DNA of 64,000 nt, taken from Marsupella aquatica (taxonomy: Eukaryota; Marchantiophyta). The notes beneath the pieces are model-generated. The model did no database searches. It was not told the origin of the DNA and worked only from the letters and a program-made list of their open reading frames with translations. A program made the position numbers and the translations under genes. The first letter of the stretch is position 1; the number at the start of each line of letters is the position of its first letter. Shown piece after piece: positions 48,502 to 59,016 of this stretch. Location: NCBI GenBank assembly GCA_973895155.1, contig OZ316896.1, positions 19,158,001 to 19,222,000 of the forward strand, read 5' to 3'.

Positions 48502-49261
48502 CCATCCAGAAATCAAATCCTCAATCACCAAATCCCGTCACCCGTAGCGATGTCAATACCCTGGCCTGAAATGGTCCCCGTATCCCGATCAATCAATGAC
48601 CCTCAATTCCCTGAGAAGCCACTCAACGCCGCCGCCAATGCCCGACAAGAAATGAGCCACCAATCACCAATAATCCACCATGAGAGAGCTTCAAAAATAA
48701 TTGCAAGAGCTGGAGAGAGCTTTCGGCAATGAGGGAAATTGCGCAAAGAGAAGGGGGTGAGAAAAATGACTTATACACGGTAAGCTTTCCCTGTTTTTCT
48801 TTTCCTCACGACTGCACTTCTCGCCATGCGCCCCGGCCCGCAGCCCTATGCAGTGCCATGCATGTCCCGCTCACGGGGGCTTAATTGCCCCCCTTTTCCA
48901 CATGATCGCTTCCTCTGTGCCGACTGCGGCCCGGCTGCGCCTCGGCTCACCTCGGCTCTTGCAGCGCAATGCCCTCCCGTAGCACCCCCCTTTGGGGAAT
49001 TAAAAAAAACCCCCGCACACCGGGCTCCTCCCGGCTTGCTGCTTACTCGCGCCGACTCACGGCGCCCTCCCTGACTCACACAACATGCCTCCCTATGCAA
49101 GGGGCTGGGTCTCCCGGGTGCCACCTGGTCACTCACGGAACGCGCTCGGCTTGCCCCATGCCAGGCCACTTTAAGGGGCATTTAACCCCCCTCCGCGACC
49201 TTCCTGATCCCCGGCCTCCCGTAGCGCTCCGCTACCCCGGCCTCCTTACTTAGTACTCGCG

Positions 49262-49470
49262 GTGCCCCTTAATGGGGAATTTTAATTTCCCCCCCCACAC
49301 CTTGGCGCCTCGCGGCTGCTGCCGCGCCTCGCTTCCTTCATCTCGCAGGGGCTCCTTAATCGGGAATTTTTAACTTCCCCCCCACACCTCGGCGCCTTGC
49401 GGCTGCTGCCGCGCCTCGCTTCCTTCATCTCGCGGGGGCTCCTTAATGGGGAATTTTTAACCCCCCCTAA
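49262..49470. repeat. GC-rich tandem repeat, about 87-bp period
   Basis: Units share cacacct.ggcgcc, gcggctgctgccgcgcctcg and ctccttaatggggaatttt. They lie in a CpG- and C-rich 800-bp stretch (48800-49600) at the right end of the 4.3-kb element, upstream of its ORF. Confidence 0.8.
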
Positions 49471-49869
49471 ATCCCCGAGCGCACCTCGGCTGCACCGCGC
49501 CTCGCTATGGCAGCTCCTTTGGGGGGGTTTACCTTCCCCCTTCAGCCTTACCTTAACGCTCCCCCCGGTGTCGCCTCGCTTTTCCCATATTCAGTAAAGG
49601 TTAGCACTCCTCCTAAACCTTATTGGGGTCTCAACAAAAGAAAGAGGAAATCAGGACCTAAGGGAAACAGGGTGTCTACTTAGACCGACCCTAGTTTCAA
49701 GGTCCCAACATCCTGGTTTGCTGGGGAGCCTTAGGCCTCCAAAGAATGTAGAGACCTCCAGGGCATAGCAACCGATAATGACGGACGTAACTAAAAAAAC
49801 AAAAAATAGGCTTATTTACAATGGTTATTTTACATGGCACAACCCAATAACCAATTATTGAGGATTTTA

Positions 49870-49890
49870 TGTGACGGGGACCCCGTCACA
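49870..49890. other. perfect 21-nt palindrome forming the element terminus
   Basis: Arms TGTGACGGGG and its reverse complement surround a single central A. The palindrome ends exactly at the last base before the CTGGG duplication. Confidence 0.85.
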
Positions 49891-49895
49891 CTGGG
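49891..49895. repeat. right target-site duplication CTGGG
   Basis: Second copy of the 5-bp repeat at 45539-45543. Confidence 0.85.
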
Positions 49896-50290
49896 CCCAA
49901 TTGAGTATTTGTACCAGGTCCATGACGAGTGCTGACCGGGGATCACTCAAACCAGCTCCAGAACCTGCAACAGAAAACCTTGGCATTCCCAGCCAGCAAT
50001 GATGAGGTCCAAGGAACCAAGTAGCTCAATGTGTTTCTGTTGTAGCAACTAAACATCAGGAGGAAAGAGAGTGAAGCTTGCCTTCCATGCACTAGGTGGA
50101 AATTGTTGTGGGAACCTAGCTGAAAATTCCAGCATCCGTGATTGAGCCACCTTCCTTGCATATGGGTCAGTGAGTGTCCACATAGATGTACCTCTTCACC
50201 ATCATGCCAGATTGCAAGACCCCCTCTAGGCCTGTAGAAATGCCACCAAAAAGCTCCAGCAAGGTAACGCCATCTTGAGGAGTTGTCCAA
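49896..50290 (-). pseudogene. DNMT3-like cytosine methyltransferase, N-terminal half (motifs I-IV)
   Basis: Motif I (LLELFGGISTGLEGVL, SAM-binding) is near 50221-50265 and is followed by VKRYIYVD. Motif IV appears as DLIIAGWECQGF near 49974-50010, where Cys of E-C-Q sits at the position of the catalytic Cys in the usual P-C-Q. A frameshift separates IYVDT from DPYARKVA, and another follows CQGF. The piece stops at the insertion boundary at 49896. The enzyme would transfer methyl groups to cytosine in DNA. It lies between protease and RT of the element. Confidence 0.75.
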
Positions 50291-50399
50291 GTGAATTAGT
50301 GTGCTCAAGACTGGGAAGATGGGTTGGCCATGGCTTTGTAGGCCCTCACATTGCTGTAGAGCAATAGTCAATGGTCCATGGGCAGCTCTTAGCCGTTGG

Positions 50400-51241
50400 A
50401 CCACCTCAGGTTGAGGGGCTAACACAATAGGTGCAGCCAGTAAGCTCTCATTGGCTTGTGTGGTAGCCAACTCCTCTTCATCTTCTTCAATCCAATCATG
50501 CAATGAATGGTTGACATAGGAAACTGTATGCACCTCTTGCAACACACAGTAGTGAGCACTAGGGGTATGCTCCCCATGTAAATCCAATGGAATGTAGCCC
50601 AAGCACATTCCATCAGTTTGCCAATCAACACGATAGTATGCATGCTCAAACCAATTATCAATGGTAAATCCTGGCGGGAATAAAGCCTCTTGGCCAATCA
50701 GCACATCATAGCTTGTGGCATTGGTGACCAGACATCTGACCTTGAATTGGAGTTCCTGATATGTACCTTCATTGAAAGAGAGAGTGAGCAATTGAACACT
50801 CTCACCTAGTACCTCCTCCACGGTGCCACTTGTTGTCTGGATGTACCATGCTGATTTTTGCAATTTGGAGTCAACTAGCCCCAACTGTTTGGCAAATTGA
50901 ATTCCAAGTATGACAGGCTGAGCTCCAGTATCTAGCATAACCACCTTAGGAATGTGACCTTCCACCTGTACCACTGCAGCCCTATTATCAACAATGGCAA
51001 CACTAGTGGAGACTGAAGTCTTGTCACTAGGAACAATCTTGGGCACATTGTGAGACATTTTGTGCAGGACATTAGTATCCACAACCTTGTCACTGATGAG
51101 CACGTTCAAGAGGGACTGAGAATTCCCTGAACACTTAGATATAGGCCTAGCCATGGAATCAATACTCATCGTAGCACTAGAACTAGAACTAGAACTAGAA
51201 CTAGGAAGTGACAAATGCATACTATATTCAGCATGTGACAA
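50400..51241 (-). pseudogene. gypsy retropepsin-like aspartic protease region
   Basis: The active-site loop is in VVMLDTGAQPVILGIQFA, and the flap/second-turn region YDVLIGQEALFPPGF follows about 65 residues later, as in retropepsins (ATHILGxD-like motif). A Ser-rich N-terminal linker ([11 protein letters not shown]) precedes it. The frame runs uninterrupted into the methyltransferase region but in the wrong frame for it, so a shift lies near 50300. Confidence 0.8.
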
Positions 51242-52560
51242 AGGGGACGGTGTCGTGATAATTCAATTATTCATGATGAAATCATTACCACTAAGTATAT
51301 TAGTAAGTATATATAACTTAGATTTATATTTTGTTACGGGGTAACTAAATAATTTGACTATTATGTATGTGCATGCAAGGTAAGCAACTATGCAAACCAC
51401 AAGATGCATGTACAAATTGTTTGGATGCATGTGCAAATTGTTTTATTTGCATTCAATAGTCATTTTATGTGCATGCAAGGTGAGCAAATGTGCAAGTCAC
51501 AAGGTGCATGCACAAATTGTTTTAGATGCATGCAAATTGTTTTAGATGCATGCAAATTGTTTTATTTGCATGCATTAGTTATTTTATGCGCATGCAAGGT
51601 GAGCAAATGTGCAAGCCACAAGGTGCATGCATGCACAAATTATTTTAGGTGCATGCATTAGTTGTTTTACTTGCATGCATTATTTATTTTGATTACAATA
51701 GTACTAGCACACATTCCTACGTTGGATGTGTGTCACTTGGCTTTCATCCAAACGGTTGGGCGTAATTTATGCCCTCTTGGATTCAATTTAAATAAAGTGG
51801 TGAGACGCACTCTCTCCTCATTCCCATATTTTGATCATTTCCGCGTTGAAGCGATCTTCTTTTCTTCTCTCATCTTTCTCTTCTATTCTTTGCTTTATGT
51901 ACATAGTAGTTGGGCATCCTTTGGCCCGGATAGCAAAGAAATGAGTGGTAGACTTATAGATGGGACCTTAGGAAACAAGATCTCTTTGGGAACTTAGGGG
52001 TGGGGCATCCTTTGGCCCGGATAGCAAAGGAACAAGAGAGTCATTATGAATCCAGGAGGGAGATATATCCCTAATCTTCCCCTTCGTAACCCATTTTTGG
52101 TTAGAGTCCATCTTTAAGACAAGCCATCCATGAGGTAGTATTTAACTCATCACTTTGGAGCTCAATTTACAACTGCTGTTATGAGTTCTAATGAGCCAAT
52201 AGTATACCCAATAGTGTCTTATCGAGAAGAGTGGGAGTGCATTATCTTTGTCCTTTATTGAAGTCATGGATCTAAATAGGAGTCCAGATGACATTCCTAT
52301 TTCATTTTCTCCTGGAGATATTATGATTGTATGTCGTAGAAAAATTAGTTTCCGAGATGTGTTGATCTGCAAGTATGATGAAGTAGGATTTAATAGTATA
52401 TTAATTTTACCTGAACCTTTCTTAATACCCATCGCCCTTCTTACAAGAGTTATCATTTTGGTTTTAGTGTAAAACTTATGGGCATGTAAGGTTAACTTCA
52501 TAAGAGCCAACATGCTTTTACCAGAAAACACGGTCACCCGGACAACGGTCCAATCAAAAC
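51242..52560. other. non-coding spacer or unclassified insertion between gag and protease
   Basis: Gag and protease are normally adjacent, so about 1.3 kb here is probably inserted. Left part is a minisatellite (51366-51690). A 28-bp phrase gggcatcctttggcccggat recurs at 51910 and 52005. A plus-strand frame at 52263-52472 (DLNRSPDDIPISFSPGDIMI) looks coding-like but is unrecognised. A clean duplication at the edges was not found (CAACA versus CGACA at best). Confidence 0.4.
51366..51690. repeat. minisatellite, three units of 103-119 bp, rich in GCATGC
   Basis: Units begin gtgcatgcaaggt.agcaa at 51369, 51469 and 51588 and contain internal (a)gatgcatgcaaattgtttt repeats. CATGCA, the RY motif bound by plant B3 factors, occurs many times. 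Confidence 0.85.
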
Positions 52561-54744
52561 CTAATGTTGGACCTTCATAACAGGCATCATAGTAGTTGAT
52601 GAGGGATCTGACATAGAGTTCAGTGTTCCCTCCAGCAAGGTAATCACATCTCTAGCATTCAACTCTAGGTCTTGGCAACTAAACAATGGAGTAGTGAGAA
52701 ATTGGTGTGTCATGCCTGAAATATGAAACGGAGATGGTACCATGTGATCAGCTTTTGGTGATGCATCTGGTTGCTGTACATGCCCCCCTACTAAATTCAG
52801 ATTTGAGGCACCAGTTGGCAAAGAAGCTAAGTCATTCCTGCCTCCCCGTGCCAACAAGGTAGCCTCTGAGGTTGGAGTAAGTGGTCAAAACGATTGTGGT
52901 ATGGTAGCTCTGGCACCCCTGGACTGTGTTATAGGACTAGATCCAAAGGCAAGGCCATCAGTTTGGACTACCCTCCAATTGGTAGCTGCACGGGTGGCCA
53001 CACTAGCTTGCTAGTGTGCAAAGTATGAGGGGAAAATGAATTGGAGAATTCACTAGTAAGACCAGTTGTGCGAGTGGGACCAACAACGTACTCTCCAACC
53101 ATGGCATCATAAGGGAGGTTGTAGAAGGACCGTGGCAGCGATGTAGTACTGCTACTTGCAAGAGCACCAGCCACAGGTTGAACATGACCTGCTGGCTGTA
53201 TTGATTTGCCTTGGAGGGATGCCAATTGAGCGCGGACTGCCTCCAACTCGCTGGTCAATTCTTGCACCTGAGTAGCTTGAGCTTGAAGAACCTTCTTCTG
53301 AGCTATCTAGTACTTCTTCTTGACATTCTTGTTGAAACTAGCAGGTTTGTTGGATGATGAAGGGGCAGCGACAACACTCCTCTTAGACTGGGCAACCGAA
53401 GAAGGGGCGACTGTGGGAGTTGGCTGGTGCCTCAAGTTCTTTCGCTCTGGAAACTTGGAGAAACATACAGGTTCCAAATGTCCAGACTTCCCACAAAAGT
53501 CACAGTAGAGCTCACCCGGAGGGACATCACATTCATTAGCCTTATGATCTGGATTCCCACAGTAATTGCAAGAAGGGACAAGCATAGGTGTAGAATGGGC
53601 ATGCTTAACTCGTTGGGGTTGCACTATTGACCTACCAGATGCCGGGGTAGGAACAAAAGGCCTGGTTCGTGGTCCACGACATGAGTGACTGGCCTGGTAA
53701 TGAGCATGGGCAAGCTCAAGCTTCTCTGCAATGTTGTACACTTGAAGAAGATTGTAAGAATCCCCATGTCGTGCAAAGACCTGATGTAGCACCTGCAAAT
53801 GGAGTGAAGGGTTACTCTCAAGTGCATCAAGATAACGATTTGCAGCCTCTTGGTCTGTGATACTGTTGGTATCCTCCTTCAACTTGAGCAATCGTTGGTA
53901 CATCATTTTCAACGTTTCATCATTCTGTTGCATGAATGTAGCAAGTTGCATTATCTTCTCTGAGCTCTTCATTGGAAATTCCTGTTCAAGAATTTGAAAG
54001 AACTCATCCACTGGATCAAGATACACTGGTGTATCAAGAGTGGGAGAGATGCCTGTAGTAGCTAGAGCAAGCTCAGCTAGACTCAATACCACGGTAGTGG
54101 GTGCTGGCAAAGGTGCACTACTAGATGAAGAAGCGGCAGCAGCAGCATGAGCTGCAATGGCAGCTTGTAGTGCTGTCTGGTGGGCACCGGCTATGGCAGC
54201 AGCGTAAGCAGGATTTGGGGTTTGAGTGACTCCCAATAACCGCCTCGAGTGCTGTTGGTACACGTCCAATGCCTCATCATGCACATACCTTGCCAATTGT
54301 TTGAATGCAAAGGCAGCAGTGTAGTGGCTCAAGTACTTGAGCTCCAACTCATACACAACTGTGTAAAATGCTGCTTTGAATTCCCGTAGAGAAATGGTGC
54401 CAGGCCGACCACTAAACTTCCCGATTTTGCTGGATGAGCCGCTCGCCTCCATCCCGTACACTGGTGGAATTGTTGATGTCGACAGCGGAGCTAGGAATGT
54501 GCTGGTCGGAGCTGAAAGAGGCGTGTACAAGCCTGATTGTGGTTGAATAGACGATTGAGGAACCTGTAGTTGTTGGAATCACCTGATGTGAGCTTCCTGC
54601 CCCGACAGATCCATAAGAAGTATTATGGGTGTGTCTCCTTCTAAATGATCTAGATGATTTGAGAGGGATAGTCTCTAATGGGCGTGGGTCACTTCGCAGA
54701 TGGTATGGCCGCCATGGATCCTTGCTAGAGTCACCTGAGCTCAT
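52560..54744 (-). pseudogene. gypsy gag with two CCHC zinc knuckles
   Basis: ATG at 54744 opens MSSGDSSKDPWRPYHLRSDP. A frameshift near 54560 moves into the main 407-residue frame. The capsid-like part has PGTISLREFKAAFYTVVYEL and QNDETLKMMYQRLLKLKED. Two zinc knuckles follow: CNYCGNPDHKANEC and CDFCGKSGHLEPVC. A TAG at 53307-53309 interrupts the frame just before a coiled-coil tail (VQELTSELEAVRAQLASLQ), and the rest runs to about 52560. Gag would package element RNA. Confidence 0.88.
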
Positions 54745-55880
54745 GCTGATGTGATATGCTCAAAGAGATCAATCAATTTCCTCTAAACCTCAAAATAGAG
54801 ACCAAATCCCTAAAATCTGCATGAAGGTGTTCCAACTCTTCAACACATATCTCTCTTGGTAATAGATAACGATATGTGAGATAATCATGAGGATATGAAG
54901 CACTCACAGATGCTCCTAATGAGCCCTTACATGCCCCAAGTCGTTGACGCAAACAGTAGAGATCAAAGTCGGAAATTCGCGAAATTGTCCCAAAATTGCA
55001 TTTCGGTGAAGTCAAAATGTCGGCGACTATATCTCACTTGATAGAGCTTTGTTTTCGGAGTTCTTTATATCGATCTTGTATGCCTCGATGAGAGATTTCC
55101 AACCATGCTAAAAAACTGCTACTCTCGTCAAACGGTTGAAGAGTTACGACCAGAATAGATCGCGGATGTTCTCAAAATGGCATTTTGAGAACTGACAATA
55201 ACTTGAAAGTTTGTGTTCGACCTGTCTCTATACAAGTTGACCTCCCTCTATTCATGAACGTCTTTCACCTTCAGTGAACTCTACAATTATCATTCAAATT
55301 GATTGATGAAGCAATCACCAGATTGCCACATCGGCGGATGTAATCCCATCAAGATAGTTCTTCTTGAGTAATACGTATGTAGCATGTAGAGTGAGTAGTA
55401 CATAAGAAACCCAGCAGCATGCCATGATGTGTTGGGAGCATCTAAAGAGTCATAGCCAATCCTCAAATGTGTGGAGGTGCCATGGAGTGTGCTGCCATAG
55501 CCAAGTGCTTGCAATGCTAAAGCTAAGACTCAAGAAGAACTGCAGTGAATGTGCAATGAGCAATCTAAGTATGTTGGCTCTGGAGTGCTCCTAACAAAGA
55601 CTATTTGCTTCAAGAACAACCAGGGTTTGCTACAAGAACATTGCCCAAAGTGCTACTAAGAGGAGAATGCTTGCTTAGAGAACACCAAGCATATCTATTA
55701 CAGCTTGCATATATGGTCTCTAAATGATGAACCTAAACTACCAAAATATCCTAGCGGGCATGCACAGGGCATGGTGATGGGCGATGATAACCATGCACTC
55801 TCGCACGACATGTTAAAGAAGTTATCATCATTTTCGTTTGACATTTCTTCTTAGTGTCGCGACTGTCACGGCTCACGACT
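54745..55880. other. no supported gene; expected 5' UTR/LTR side of the gypsy element
   Basis: No primer-binding-site sequence (TGGTATCAGAGC type) was found on the minus strand and no LTR partner was matched. Confidence 0.4.
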
Positions 55881-56640
55881 TGGGCTTGCCCTTCGCCCCC
55901 AGGGAGACACTACTCCCCTCATATACGCCTTTGTGGGAGGTCATTTTGCACCGATCACTACAGCCAACACGATTTTGGATGCTGGTTGCTGGTGGCCGAC
56001 TTTGCATAAGGATGTACATCAATTCATGAAGGAATGTGATCCTTGTCAGAGGACAGGAGGGCCAAGAGCATCTACCTGACATCCGTTATACCCGATTATA
56101 CGGCTGACACCTTTTGAAAAATTTCAAAATTGATTACATCGGGCCATTAAAACTGGTAACGTCTCCCAAGAAAAATAAGAAAATTATCTTAGCCACGGAT
56201 TACCCTATGAAATGGGTAGAGGCCAGGCCGACTACTAAGGATGATGCTATCACGACAACCCAATTTTTGTATGAGCAGATATTTACTAGGTATGGGGCAC
56301 CTCTGGAATTAGTAAGCAACAGAGGAACCATTTTCTTAATAATATCATAGGCCGACTCAATGAGAGGTACTTAGGATGTCATCAATCACCTACTCCATAC
56401 CATCCAAAGGCTAATGGATTGATGGAAAGAGCGAATGGCATCATCCAAAAGATTCTTAACAAGATTGTCGCATTGCATAAAACAGATTGGGATGACAAAT
56501 TGTTTACTGCAGTGTTTACTTACAATTTAGCACACAACACGACCACGGTTCACAAGCCTTAATTCCTAACATTCGGGCAGGATGCCTTGGTACCAATTCC
56601 ACTGCCAAGTTCTGAGATCCCCTTGTAGATATAAATAAAC
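55880..56640 (+). pseudogene. second, unrelated Ty3/gypsy integrase remnant
   Basis: Plus-strand pieces include the zinc-binding part (GHFAPITTANTILDAGCWWP, HQFMKECDPCQRTGG) and the core (FQIDYIGPL, ILATDYPMKWVEARPT, FTRYGAPLELVSNRGT). In a shifted frame, a catalytic-Glu region with PYHPKANGLMERANG follows at about 56395. Stops and shifts are frequent. It is on the opposite strand and of a different lineage from the large gypsy element. Confidence 0.8.
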
Positions 56641-57930
56641 ACAAAGAACAAAAAGAGTCAACAGAATCTCAAAGGCAGGAGATCCAACAAAGCAGAGAAA
56701 ATCACAGAGAGCCAAAAAGCCCCTTTCAGAGACCTAACAAAGGCCAAGAAGGTCCTTGGGGAGACCAAAAAAGCCAAAAAGATGGTAAAGGAAATAAAAA
56801 CAAAAAGAAAGAGCATTTTACAGGCTGCAGACCCCATCTAGTGGAGAAAACGAGGGAAAAGCCCATAAAGACCATGGAGTCCAAAAGCAACAATGTCAAA
56901 AGACCTACAATACAGTTCCCCTTGCATGCAGCGATAAAGCTAAAAACTCTTTAGGAACTTCCGTTGTAGAATTGAAGAGCTAAAGACTCTTTAAGAACTT
57001 CCGTGGTAGAATTGAAGAGCAACAAAACATGGAATTCCACGCATGCACAAAGAGGTGTTGTACGATGTAAACAAACATCATACAGTTTTGATAGCCAGTA
57101 GACTATTGTCGGGCAAGTCACCAACTGTTTCACCAAGTCACCAAGTTTTTTAATTTCTTTTTTGATTTTTGTTGACTTTTATATTCTTAGTGCATTTTTA
57201 ATACTCCTGAAATCTTGCTCACTTTTATATATATTAGTGCATTTTTAAGACTCCAAATGGCTTTTTAATACTTCTACCTTTCTCTCAATTTCTCTTCTCA
57301 TCTTTTTGACTTCATGCTGGACAATAATCCGCACTCAAATCTACAGAGTCTTGGACCCACTGCAGCTGCAGCTGACAGATTCGGGGCACGAGAGGCCCCT
57401 TCCCTGACCTCGAATGCGCATAGAAACGTGTACAAATTTGCTTTTCTCTTCTCATCTGCTTGACCGCAGACATTGTGGACCGTAATGCATCCAGCACGAC
57501 ACACTGGATGGTCTATTTGTAACTCTCCCCACCGAATTACAGATCCCACACTCACGGACGACATTGGAAATCGAGGGTTTGCTTGCAGTCTTGGACGGAG
57601 AGTGTTGGACACCTTCGCACTGGCTACCGAAAGGAACCAGCTCACAGATTTTGGGCGAGAGGAAGCCTTTCCCTGACCGCGCTAGACTGTTTCCTGTAGT
57701 GAGAGATCTACTGGAGACCTGGGTTTATTGTGCATAGACTCCTGCAAAACGCGTGTGCAGACTTTACGGTTGGAAGAATGCGTCAGTGACTCCGCCATAG
57801 CCATTGCAGTGCAGAGCAGAACAAAACAGAGTACAGAAAACAAAGGAGAACGCCAGAGCAGAGGAGAGCGGTTAAGAGCAAGGCAAAAGAGAAGAGAAAA
57901 GAGAAGGCGAGGCGAGGCGAGGCGAGAGAT
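56641..57930. other. spacer and FSH1-gene upstream region with small duplications
   Basis: A 41-bp tandem duplication (actctttaggaacttccgtt and variant) lies at 56940-57020. Two related segments (agctgacagattcggggca..cccttccctgacc at 57367 and agctcacagattttgggc..cctttccctgacc at 57638) lie 5' of the hydrolase gene. A (ggcga)n microsatellite is at 57907-57926, directly before its ATG. Confidence 0.5.
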
Positions 57931-58653
57931 ATGGCAACGCAAACAAATGGAGACTCGCCAGTCGAGAAGGACAATGCTGAATCAGTAGCGAACGGTGAGA
58001 AGGTGGATCCCTCCAAGAAGTTGCGACTCTTATGCCTCCACGGTTTCAGGACCAGCGGCAACATCATGGCTAAACAGGTTGAGCTCGCCAAGTGGGCTCC
58101 GCTCATTGACGACATTGCTGAATTGGTTTTCATGGATGCTCCATGGCCTGCACAGGGAAAGTCTGACGTGGAGCACAAATTTGACGGCCCATACTATGAG
58201 TGGTATCAACACAGTGCGGGCTACAAAGAGGTCAGTGGCCTGGACGAAGCAACATCGCATTTCTCTGATTACCTCTCGTTGCACGGACCCTTCGATGGTC
58301 TCCTGGGCTTTTCGCAGGGAGCCTTTCTGGCAGCTGCTTGGATTGGCTTCAGTGAGAAGGATTTGGGGCCGAAGGTGCCAAACATTAAGTTCGTGATTGT
58401 GGTTGGAGGTGGTCGAGGTCTAGCAAAATACTTCCTCCCTGCCTACGAAGGCAACATCAATTGTCCTTCGGTTCATTTCTTGGGTGAGAAGGACTTTACG
58501 AGGCCACACGGTGAATCGTTAGTCCAAGCATTCAACGATCCTGTTGTTATCCGACATCCATATGGCCATGTTGTTCCCAGACTTGGTCCTAATGAAGGAC
58601 AGATCTTGAGGGACTTCTTGCTGAAACAACAACAGGCTAAAATTGCATCTTGA
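57931..58653 (+). CDS. FSH1/OVCA2-type serine hydrolase (alpha/beta fold)
   Basis: A single uninterrupted frame of 240 residues from ATG 57931. A variable N-terminus (1-30) precedes LRLLCLHGFRTSGNIM, the first strand and oxyanion-side His-Gly-Phe/Tyr-Arg motif of the family. The nucleophile is Ser128 in GFSQG (126-130). The acid is Asp188 in FLGEKD, and the base is His213 in YGHVVPRL, which completes the triad. The length matches plant FSH1 domain proteins (about 220-240). These enzymes hydrolyse ester bonds; yeast Fsh1 and human OVCA2 are relatives, and plant substrates are unclear. No intron is present, unlike many plant homologues. The frame is intact, so a functional gene is likely. The start is preceded by a purine-rich leader. 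Confidence 0.92.
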   Translation: MATQTNGDSPVEKDNAESVANGEKVDPSKKLRLLCLHGFRTSGNIMAKQVELAKWAPLIDDIAELVFMDAPWPAQGKSDVEHKFDGPYYEWYQHSAGYKEVSGLDEATSHFSDYLSLHGPFDGLLGFSQGAFLAAAWIGFSEKDLGPKVPNIKFVIVVGGGRGLAKYFLPAYEGNINCPSVHFLGEKDFTRPHGESLVQAFNDPVVIRHPYGHVVPRLGPNEGQILRDFLLKQQQAKIAS

Positions 58654-58737
58654 GCTGGCAAGAATGTCCATGAGGACTCCAACATTCAGAATTTTGCCTG
58701 AAGATTATTAGTTACGCAGTAGATTTTCTATTATTAA

Positions 58738-59016
58738 AAACTAGCTCAATACCTGTGCGTTGCACAAAAGATGTGGTTAAGAGAAACGATGTTCTGATGT
58801 CCAAGAGATCGTTAAGAGAAAATATGTCGTGATGTTATGCCACCAAAGATGTCATTAAGAAAAGAGATAGTCACTATGCCAAAGATGTCATTAAGAGAAA
58901 AGGTGTTGTGAAGTGTAAAATTGTTCTTCAGCAAAAAAATGTTGTTAGTCATATATGTTGTCAAGTCTCCATGGCACAAAAGATGATGTTGCATAAATAT
59001 GTAGTTGCATTTAAGA
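58738..59016 (+). repeat. dispersed repeat R1, left part of interrupted copy
   Basis: Matches 20465-20760 in order (ctcaatacc, tgcacaaaagatgt, tagtcatatatgttgtcaag). The match stops at about 59016 and resumes at 60898. Confidence 0.7.

Larger units (their letters stand above)
45544..49890 (-). mobile_element. 4,347-bp insertion in the methyltransferase gene (LTR-type ends, 5-bp duplication)
   Basis: The plus-strand ends are tgtcacctac and ccccgtcaca, fitting 5'-TG...CA-3'. CTGGG flanks both sides. Removal joins the two methyltransferase pieces in frame (..WAQ to ALYPVV..). It holds one long ORF (46648-48501) and no pol genes, so it resembles a non-autonomous, gag-only LTR element. I could not match a left and right LTR by eye, so the class is provisional. 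The terminal 21 bp (49870-49890) is a perfect palindrome. Confidence 0.8.
23903..54744 (-). mobile_element. Ty3/gypsy-type retrotransposon with DNMT3-like and PHD modules, split by two nested insertions
   Basis: Order on the minus strand: gag (54744-52560), spacer, protease (51241-50400), methyltransferase (50290-49896 and 45538-44930), RT/RNase H (44800-43650), integrase (43400-42507, then 24497 down to about 24150), PHD finger (24146-24014). Two insertions interrupt it: a CACTA element in the integrase and a 4.3-kb element in the methyltransferase. Each is bounded by a short target-site duplication and restores the frame when removed. Frameshifts, an RT deletion and in-frame TAG codons show that the copy is inactive. 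No LTR pair was identified, so the outer limits are those of the coding remnants. Confidence 0.88.

Noticed and set aside
45544-49890. Standard LTR pair for the 4.3-kb element
   Set aside because: The left and right terminal kilobases show no matching sequence by eye, so LTRs were not annotated.
52142-52537. Organelle-derived DNA between gag and protease
   Set aside because: AT-rich frames on both strands, but no plastid or mitochondrial gene could be recognised.
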